NCBI GenBank assembly: GCA_027717925.1
Contig: JALLON010000049.1
Span: 1-12,395, forward strand
Direction: 5' to 3'
Length of the DNA stretch: 12,395 nt
DNA from: Acidobacteria bacterium AH-259-G07
GTDB lineage: Bacteria > Acidobacteriota > UBA6911 > RPQK01 > JADFOI01
Shown here in pieces: positions 7,374 to 12,395 of this stretch. Position 1 is the stretch's first letter; each line of letters opens with the position of its first letter. The position numbers and the translations under genes are program-made. Below the pieces are notes generated by a model that was given only the letters and a program-made list of their open reading frames with translations, had not been told where the DNA came from and made no database searches.

Positions 7374-10300
7374 TCAAAAGATGTACTTCAGCCCAAACTG
7401 AAAGATGCGCGGGCTTCCGGCGCTCCTGATCTTGCCAAATGTGCTCCGATTCACCCTTCCTTCTGGACTTCCGAGATTCACCCAATTGAAGCCGTTGAAC
7501 ATCTCAGCGCGGAACTGCACTCGGTGGCTTTCCGAGATCCGGACATCCTTCGAGAGGGCGAAGTCGAAGTTTTTGCTCCCCGGTCCGATCATGAAATTGC
7601 GGCCCGCGTTTCCAAGCTGTCCCGGCTGGTTGGGCTCGAAAGCATCGGCATTAAACCACGCCTGAATCACCTCGTTTCGGGAACGGTTGGGACTGAGCTT
7701 CCAGTCGCCCACCACATCAGGCCGATCGCCGCTGGAGTTCCCGTCAAAGTCGTTGTCCTTGTTGCTGCGAAGTCTCACCGGTATTCCTGCATAGAAGGTG
7801 GCGATTCCGTTGACGGACCATCCGCCGAGGATGGCTCGAGCCGGACCGCTCCACTGCGAGAAGGAGGGCAGGTCCCACAGCCACGAGAGGATAAACATCT
7901 GACGCCGGTCCTCTTCCCCGAGGCCCCGATTCAGCCTGAAGTTCCTCTGGTCTGCTAAACGGGAACGGGAGCTGTGCCAGCTTTCGTCATCAATCCATTT
8001 GCTCAGCGTGTAAGAGCCCAAAAGGGTGAATCCGCGGCTGAACCGCTTCTCCACTCGCGCTTGAAAGGCGTGGTAGGAGGAGTTCACGAATCCGTCGTTT
8101 TGCTGCATCTGTTTGAATGTTGGCCACAGAGGGCGACGTTGGTCGATATTCTTCTTGGTCGCATCGGGGGCGCGCAGAGGTGAATTGATATCCAGAGAGC
8201 TTAAGAGCTTGCGCCCGGCATTGCCGACGTAGGCCACCTCTGCCGACCAATCGTTCCCAATCTGTCGCTGGATCGACAAATTCCACTGTTGGACATAGCC
8301 CGTGCGCATGTCAGGATTCTGGAAGCTGTAGCTGGATTTCGCCGGGAACTTTAGGTTGTCCAGATCCTTGTTGAAGGGGAAGGGAGAGCCGCCAATGGGC
8401 GCATAGGGATCTTCCAGGGTCGTATCCCGCAGGGTTTCGCGCAGGGCGAACGGGATGGAGACCTGTCCCCCTTGAAGCACATTGAAGACGGTGAACGCGT
8501 AAGATATCCCGTATCCGGCTCGGACAATGGTTTTTCCATCCCCAAGGAGGTCGTAGGCGAAGCCAAACCGCGGGGCAAAATTGTTCAGGTCGTTATCGAT
8601 GCCTGCTCGCGCTATCCCGTCGTCGCAGGGGAAGAGAATCCCCTCGGAGGCTTGTGGAACACAGCTCGACTGTCGACCGGCCCGGTAGGTGATAAGCTGG
8701 TCCAACGGGTGAACCGGCCACGTGTCCAGCTCGTAGCGAAGGCCCAGGGTCAGGACCAATTTGGGAGTCACTCGGAACTTATCCTGGCCAAACCCGTAAA
8801 AGGCCCAGGAGTTGTTACTTTTGTAGCTCTGTATCCCATAAGTCAACTTATCCACCAGGCCCAGCATCAGGTCCGCGGCAGAATTCCCGGTAAATGAACC
8901 GTCGAAGACGAACTCCCCGCCCATTCGCGGAGCCGTGGAAACATCGGTTAACCTGCGCAGCCAGCCCTCCACCCCGAACTTGAAGTCGTGACGGCCTCTC
9001 GTCCAGCTAAACGTATCTGCCAGGATGTAGTGGTTGGCTACCTTGGGCCCCCCGAAGGCGCTGCCGGCGTCGAAATAGCCCTTCACGTCAAAGTCGGGAG
9101 GCATTTGGGGGCCGACCGGTAGGGGCGAGAAGTTGCCGCCCAAGTCGTTGATGCTCACATCGTCCGGGGTGACCTTCCGGTTCCCTGCACTGCGGGAAAA
9201 CGTAGCCCGGAAGTGATTGAGCTTGGTCGGGCTAATAGTCCAATACTCATGGATATTGAAGTTATGCTGACGTGTCTTTATCGTCCGGGCGGCAAAGTCA
9301 ATCTCCTTGACAAAACGCTGTTCGTCGGCAGAATCGCTCCAGAAGTAAGCGCCCGAGAGCGTGTGATTCTCCGAGAAGTGGTGATCGATTTTAACCAGAA
9401 ATTGATCGTTGTCTCTCGCCTCACCCGCGCTTTGAGAAAGCCCGTTGGGACCGTTGGCGGGGAAATTGGGCAGGGGAACAGCCAGGTCCAGGTAGTTGAG
9501 CGCCACCTGGCTGACCCGCTCAGGAGGAATGATGCTGTTGGGGAACGGCTTATCCGTCAGCGGATCTGTGATTTTTACCGGGTTGCCTTTTCGGTCCACG
9601 GATTTGGAGAAATCACCGGCGCGCTCTGCGCCGGTGGGGACCAGCGCACTGTTCTTGAAATCGTTGACTTTTCTACGAAATCCTTGGTAACTGCCAAAGA
9701 AAAAGCTCTTGTCTTTGATAATCGGCCCGCCAAACGTTCCACCGAACTGGTTTTGTACCAGAGGAGTTGTGTCGGGCTGGAAGAAGTTTCTGGCGTTCAA
9801 GGCACGGTTGCGGTGGAAGTGAAACAGACTCCCGTGATATTCGTTGCTTCCTGATCTGGTGATGACGTTGACGACGGCACCCACAGAACGACCATATTCG
9901 GCGCCGTAGTTGTTCGTAATCACCCGAAACTCCTGGATGGCGTCCGGGTTGGGTACATCGTTCCCATAGTTGCGCAGAGGCGAGGTGTTGTCGACGCCAT
10001 CCAAAAGCCAGTTGCTCTGCTCCTCCCGCAACCCGTTGATATTGACCTTGTTCTCGACAAAGCCCTGGGCGTTTCCGGTCTTCAGTTGCTGGGCTCCGGG
10101 TATCAGGCTCACCAGGCTCAGGGTGTTCCGGCCGTTGAGGGGCAGATCCACAATTCGGCGCTGGTCGACTAGGCTTCCCATTTCGTTGGTGGTGGACTCA
10201 ACCAGCGGCGCGTCACCAAGAACAGTGACATTGTCGGTAGTCTCTCCCACTGTTAGCTCGATATCCACTTTCGCGTTCCGATTGAGCGACAATTGGATAC

Positions 10301-10634
10301 CCCCTCGAAGTGCAGTTTTGAATCCCGGAAGCGTCGCCTGCACCGTGTAGACACCCACAGGAAGCTCAGGAAAGCTGTAGTACCCAAGGTTGTTCGTCAG
10401 CGTACGGCGGACCTCGTTGGTCAGCGTATTGGTCGCCGAGATCTCAGTTCCCGGCACCACCGCTGTGGTCTGGTCAGTAACGGTCCCAAAGATTGAAGCG
10501 GTAGTTTGGGCACTTAGAGAACCAGCCATTAAAATGAGCAATGCAGCCGATATCAAGACGGCCTTTGCCAAAACTGTCCTCTGATTCTGAGCACCCGTGC
10601 CCCCAGAGATTAGCATCACATTTGGTTGTTTCAT
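7374..10634 (-). CDS. TonB-dependent outer-membrane receptor, Oar-like, with N-terminal carboxypeptidase-regulatory-like domain
   Basis: A 1,086-residue outer-membrane beta-barrel that should import a substrate using TonB/ExbBD energy. The signal peptide spans about 1-42 (cleavage after SLSA). A carboxypeptidase-regulatory-like beta-sandwich spans about 44-130 (SIFGTVTD, GYYSFPELPVGVYTV). The plug follows from about 150 (DLPLNGRNTLSLVSLIPG at 163-180) and ends with the family's VNVITRSGSNEYHGS segment. The rest is barrel, ending in FQFGLKYIF with the terminal Phe expected for BamA-dependent insertion. Length and architecture match the large acidobacterial Oar-like family; I saw no obvious TonB box. 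The start ATG 10634 has GGGAGG 6 nt upstream. The regulator gene lies immediately upstream on the same strand, and its putative operator also occurs in this gene's upstream region. The substrate is unknown; a carbohydrate is suggested only by context. Confidence 0.94.
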   Translation of the reverse strand: MKQPNVMLISGGTGAQNQRTVLAKAVLISAALLILMAGSLSAQTTASIFGTVTDQTTAVVPGTEISATNTLTNEVRRTLTNNLGYYSFPELPVGVYTVQATLPGFKTALRGGIQLSLNRNAKVDIELTVGETTDNVTVLGDAPLVESTTNEMGSLVDQRRIVDLPLNGRNTLSLVSLIPGAQQLKTGNAQGFVENKVNINGLREEQSNWLLDGVDNTSPLRNYGNDVPNPDAIQEFRVITNNYGAEYGRSVGAVVNVITRSGSNEYHGSLFHFHRNRALNARNFFQPDTTPLVQNQFGGTFGGPIIKDKSFFFGSYQGFRRKVNDFKNSALVPTGAERAGDFSKSVDRKGNPVKITDPLTDKPFPNSIIPPERVSQVALNYLDLAVPLPNFPANGPNGLSQSAGEARDNDQFLVKIDHHFSENHTLSGAYFWSDSADEQRFVKEIDFAARTIKTRQHNFNIHEYWTISPTKLNHFRATFSRSAGNRKVTPDDVSINDLGGNFSPLPVGPQMPPDFDVKGYFDAGSAFGGPKVANHYILADTFSWTRGRHDFKFGVEGWLRRLTDVSTAPRMGGEFVFDGSFTGNSAADLMLGLVDKLTYGIQSYKSNNSWAFYGFGQDKFRVTPKLVLTLGLRYELDTWPVHPLDQLITYRAGRQSSCVPQASEGILFPCDDGIARAGIDNDLNNFAPRFGFAYDLLGDGKTIVRAGYGISYAFTVFNVLQGGQVSIPFALRETLRDTTLEDPYAPIGGSPFPFNKDLDNLKFPAKSSYSFQNPDMRTGYVQQWNLSIQRQIGNDWSAEVAYVGNAGRKLLSSLDINSPLRAPDATKKNIDQRRPLWPTFKQMQQNDGFVNSSYHAFQARVEKRFSRGFTLLGSYTLSKWIDDESWHSSRSRLADQRNFRLNRGLGEEDRRQMFILSWLWDLPSFSQWSGPARAILGGWSVNGIATFYAGIPVRLRSNKDNDFDGNSSGDRPDVVGDWKLSPNRSRNEVIQAWFNADAFEPNQPGQLGNAGRNFMIGPGSKNFDFALSKDVRISESHRVQFRAEMFNGFNWVNLGSPEGRVNRSTFGKIRSAGSPRIFQFGLKYIF

Positions 10635-10640
10635 TTTGAA

Positions 10641-10646
10641 CCTCCC
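10641..10646 (-). promoter_or_regulatory. Ribosome binding site of the TonB receptor gene
   Basis: GGGAGG on the minus strand, 6 nt before ATG 10634. It supports that start over the internal Met7. Confidence 0.8.
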
Positions 10647-10694
10647 TTTGCGCGATAAACGCCTTTGCTTGGCTGCCCTTTCGGCGGGCCCGGT

Positions 10695-10718
10695 CTCGAT
10701 TTCGGGGGGGGTATCGAG
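10695..10718 (-). other. Small stem-loop with a C8 tract in the leader of the TonB receptor gene
   Basis: CTCGAT (10695-10700) and ATCGAG (10713-10718) are perfect 6-bp complements. The 12-nt loop contains eight G on the plus strand (10704-10711), read as C8 in the transcript. It lies about 60-85 nt before the receptor start codon. Confidence 0.4.
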
Positions 10719-10766
10719 TTGAGCATCCCAGGCTCGACCGCACCCACCGAACGGGCAGTTTCATCT

Positions 10767-10785
10767 AAGTTGAACTTTTCAACTT
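10767..10785. promoter_or_regulatory. Dyad AAGTTGAA-CTT-TTCAACTT, candidate operator
   Basis: Perfect 8-bp inverted repeat with a 3-bp centre, 133 bp upstream of the receptor start. It overlaps the spacer of the only promoter-like pair found here and abuts two further TCAAC-containing units. This is consistent with a dimer binding site; the protein is unknown. Confidence 0.45.
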
Positions 10786-10806
10786 TCAACGTTGCATCAA
10801 CGTTGC
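10786..10806. repeat. Tandem TCAACGTTGC repeats at 11-bp spacing
   Basis: Identical 10-mers TCAACGTTGC at 10786-10795 and 10797-10806, one helical turn apart, each containing the palindrome CAACGTTG. Same-face spacing is typical of cooperative regulator sites. They directly follow the dyad at 10767-10785. Confidence 0.5.
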
Positions 10807-10839
10807 GCCCAAGGAGAGGAGTGGCACAAGTGTATTGCG

Positions 10840-10868
10840 GTAACGTAACCGCGACGTTACGGTAAACT
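10840..10868. promoter_or_regulatory. GTAAC-motif cluster, candidate binding site of the adjacent winged-helix regulator
   Basis: Contains GTAAC at 10840-10844 and 10845-10849, GTTAC (its complement) at 10856-10860, and GTAAAC at 10862-10867. GTAACGT (10840-10846) and ACGTTAC (10854-10860) form a perfect 7-bp inverted repeat. The 13-mer GTTACGGTAAACT (10856-10868) matches GTAACGGTAAACT upstream of the regulator gene at 12 of 13 positions. Confidence 0.5.
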
Positions 10869-10883
10869 GCGCCAGCGTCGAGT

Positions 10884-10912
10884 GTAGGGGCGAGCCGGTG
10901 GCTCGCCCCTAC
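10884..10912. repeat. Perfect 13-bp palindromic element (GTAGGGGCGAGCC / GGCTCGCCCCTAC)
   Basis: Arms at 10884-10896 and 10900-10912 with a 3-nt loop, 59 bp after the regulator stop codon. The GTAGGGGCG...CGCCCCTAC form resembles short dispersed palindromic repeats common in intergenic DNA of several environmental phyla; that family link is from memory. It could also act as a 3'-end structure for the regulator transcript. No T-run follows, so I do not call it an intrinsic terminator. Confidence 0.65.
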
Positions 10913-10971
10913 CATGCGAATCGACCCATGAACGGTTTGGGGGCTAGTTGATGAGAACTTATACGGGAAGC

Positions 10972-12315
10972 TTACGGTTTATTAGCGCGAGGCCGTGATA
11001 TATGGTAGGTAACATATTCGGTCTTGACGGGAGCATTCTTGTCCGCCACCACTCGAAGCAACAACTGGTAATGCTTTCGTTCGCCGGATTCCCCTAATTT
11101 GAGTCTCTCCGTCATTGCCCGCACATTTTCCAAGCGGGTAACCTGCTCAACGGCCGCCAGCGTTCCTGGGGTGTTGTGGGCAGTCAACAGAAGGATCTCG
11201 CGGTCGGGCTGCAAACCCGGAAAGGAGGCTACTACCGCGAAGGTAAAGACATCCCTGTGAGATGGAGTGATGTAAGTCTCCTGCTCCCCGGGCAGCGGAT
11301 TGCGGTTATAAATGTTATGGTCCGGACCCCATTCGAAATCCTGTTGCACTGGAAGGTTCTGTAGCAAAGGGTTCATCCGCGGAGCGCCCAGGAAAATGAT
11401 ATTGCCGTCTTTGACGGAATCCCAGGTGGCTAGATGCGCCGGCAAAGCCGTAAACTTTCCACCGGCACGACCGAAGAAGGCGGCTAAACGTTGCAGGGCA
11501 ATGGCATTGCCCATCTCGGTGTAGTCATAGCGTGGACCCGAGAGAGGACCAAAGCGCCTCTGCAGCATCTGAAAATTCGCGTCATTGAAAAGATCAGTGG
11601 GATCATTCACTGTGGAGAAGCGCAAAAACAGAGCGTCACTTTGGCTGGTAAAGAACACGGGGCTCCCGAAAACCACAACATTTTCTGCGTCCGGAGAGAA
11701 AAACCGCCCCCAAATGGGAGCATACTCCCGAAGAGAAATCTGCGGCTTGGCTGCTTCAATCTCTTTCTGTAGAGACAAATTCCGCTGCGACAAAGCAGTG
11801 ATCCAGTAGGTTGCGACGGCGAGAAGGAGTACGGTCGTGAGCAAGGCAATGCTCTTCAAGTCGCGGGGAGGTCCGATCCATTGGCGGACTAACGACGTCT
11901 CGGAGACCGGGGGTCGCTGCTTTTGGAAATGCGGGACGTAGCTTCCCTTGCTGAGTTGTATCAATACGGGGTCGGCAAGACCTTCCTTCTCGTAATATTC
12001 TTTTAGCTTGGTGCGAAGCCTGGCCGCCTCGACACGCACGATTGGATCGATTCGCGGATCGTAAGACTCGTTTCTGTCAAAGACCTCAAGGCCCAGCACA
12101 TATTCCTTGATCTGCTCCCCGTGACCTTGAATGGTTTGTTCCACGGTAAAGCGCAAGAAGCGACTCAAACGTTCCGCGCGGGCAAACATTTCGCTGGCCA
12201 GGATCTTTTCGAGTTCCGTCTGGATAGATTCAATAGAAACCCCGGCAGGGAGCTGCAGGTCACTCCCACCTCTGTCCTTCTGTTCTCCGTCCCCTGACAC
12301 GGCTGCATGTCTCAC
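10972..12315 (-). CDS. Membrane-anchored winged-helix transcriptional regulator (ToxR-like topology) with an unrecognised sensor domain
   Basis: A 447-residue one-component regulator. Residues about 25-131 form an OmpR/PhoB-type winged helix of the kind expanded in Acidobacteriota: SYDPRIDPIVRVEAARLRTK at 84-103 covers the recognition helix and VLIQLSKGSYVPHF at 117-130 is the wing. A single transmembrane helix at about 154-174 (IALLTTVLLLAVATYWITAL region) separates it from a C-terminal extracytoplasmic domain at about 190-447 that I do not recognise. That domain shows alternating beta-like and glycine-containing segments (VVVFGSPVFF, IIFLGAPRMNP, ILLLTAHNTPGTLAAVEQVT), suggesting an alpha/beta ligand-binding fold. 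The start is GTG 12315, with AGGAG 9 nt upstream; no in-frame ATG gives the same domain. It lies directly upstream of the receptor gene on the same strand and is the natural candidate to control it, and probably itself. Confidence 0.85.
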   Translation of the reverse strand: MRHAAVSGDGEQKDRGGSDLQLPAGVSIESIQTELEKILASEMFARAERLSRFLRFTVEQTIQGHGEQIKEYVLGLEVFDRNESYDPRIDPIVRVEAARLRTKLKEYYEKEGLADPVLIQLSKGSYVPHFQKQRPPVSETSLVRQWIGPPRDLKSIALLTTVLLLAVATYWITALSQRNLSLQKEIEAAKPQISLREYAPIWGRFFSPDAENVVVFGSPVFFTSQSDALFLRFSTVNDPTDLFNDANFQMLQRRFGPLSGPRYDYTEMGNAIALQRLAAFFGRAGGKFTALPAHLATWDSVKDGNIIFLGAPRMNPLLQNLPVQQDFEWGPDHNIYNRNPLPGEQETYITPSHRDVFTFAVVASFPGLQPDREILLLTAHNTPGTLAAVEQVTRLENVRAMTERLKLGESGERKHYQLLLRVVADKNAPVKTEYVTYHISRPRANKP

Positions 12316-12346
12316 TTCTGGTCTCTCCTGAGCTACTCAAGATAGG

Positions 12347-12378
12347 CTTATGTAACGGTAAACTTACTGTAACATAAG
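12347..12378. promoter_or_regulatory. 32-bp imperfect dyad upstream of the regulator gene, candidate autoregulatory operator
   Basis: Arms 12347-12362 and 12363-12378 pair at 13 of 16 positions; the outer seven (CTTATGT / ACATAAG) are perfect. It also contains a direct repeat TGTAAC (12351-12356 and 12368-12373) at 17-bp spacing, and GTAACGGTAAACT (12352-12364), near-identical to a site upstream of the TonB receptor gene. It lies 31 bp upstream of the GTG start, overlapping where a promoter must be. I could not identify a clear -35/-10 pair in it. Confidence 0.6.
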
Positions 12379-12395
12379 AAACAACCCGTGTGCTA

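Larger units (their letters stand above)
10635..10971 (-). promoter_or_regulatory. Regulatory gap upstream of the TonB receptor gene
   Basis: 337 bp without a gene, unusually rich in symmetry. From the receptor start outward it holds the ribosome binding site (10641-10646); a small hairpin with a C8 tract in its loop (10695-10718); an AAGTTGAA/TTCAACTT dyad (10767-10785); two copies of TCAACGTTGC 11 bp apart (10786-10806); a cluster of GTAAC pentamers (10840-10868) related to a site before the regulator gene; and a 13-bp-arm palindrome (10884-10912). A weak sigma70-like pair on the minus strand is TTGAAA (10789-10784), 16 bp, TAGATG (10767-10762). I trust the existence of the repeats, not that promoter call. 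Confidence 0.6.

Noticed and set aside
7180..7485. N-terminal extension of the oxidoreductase frame
   Set aside because: It runs through the hairpin and into the receptor coding region in another frame, and the residues are low-complexity, basic and proline-rich. The Tat signal marks the real N-terminus.
9213..9854. 213-residue plus-strand open frame inside the TonB receptor gene
   Set aside because: Fully antisense to a well-conserved barrel region, no ribosome binding site seen, and no domain character; a shadow of GC-rich coding.
10762..10789. TTGAAA-16-TAGATG as the receptor promoter
   Set aside because: The -10 matches only three of six consensus bases and the spacing is 16; mentioned in the regulatory region but not called as a separate feature.

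Overview
The window most likely comes from an Acidobacteriota genome or soil metagenome bin, probably Bryobacter/Solibacter-like. This is judged from gene families, not from a marker gene. The families that co-occur here are a TonB-dependent receptor of about 1,090 residues with an N-terminal carboxypeptidase-regulatory-like domain (Oar-like), a membrane-anchored winged-helix regulator, a Tat-exported Gfo/Idh/MocA oxidoreductase, and a cytochrome-c/DUF1549/DUF1553 plus DUF1501 gene pair. Each is expanded in Acidobacteriota and some in Planctomycetota. The DNA is GC-rich and densely coding. I saw no RNA genes, CRISPR arrays, insertion sequences or phage genes.

Layout. 1-1500 (+): a 5'-truncated PhoD-like metallophosphatase. 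It converges, across only 30 bp, on a block of five genes that all run on the minus strand. In transcription order from the right edge the block is: the one-component regulator (12315-10972), a 337-bp regulatory gap rich in repeats and dyads, the TonB-dependent receptor (10634-7374), a 194-bp gap with a strong hairpin, the oxidoreductase (7179-5893), a 146-bp gap holding a good sigma70-type promoter, the PSD1-type c-haem protein (5746-3047), and DUF1501 (3036-1531). The last two genes are 10 nt apart and are clearly one transcription unit.

How they may work together (inference). A ToxR-like inner-membrane regulator with a periplasmic sensor domain controls itself and the adjacent outer-membrane receptor. 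A 13-bp motif found upstream of both genes (12 of 13 bases identical) supports this. The receptor would import a substrate, perhaps a carbohydrate. The next three proteins all carry export signals (Tat, Sec, Tat) and could modify that substrate outside the cytoplasm: an NAD(P)-type sugar oxidoreductase or glycosidase, a haem protein of unknown activity, and an alkaline-phosphatase-superfamily protein. The substrate cannot be read from the sequence.

The least-described parts are the regulatory array between regulator and receptor, the sensor domain of the regulator, and the function of the PSD1-DUF1501 pair.
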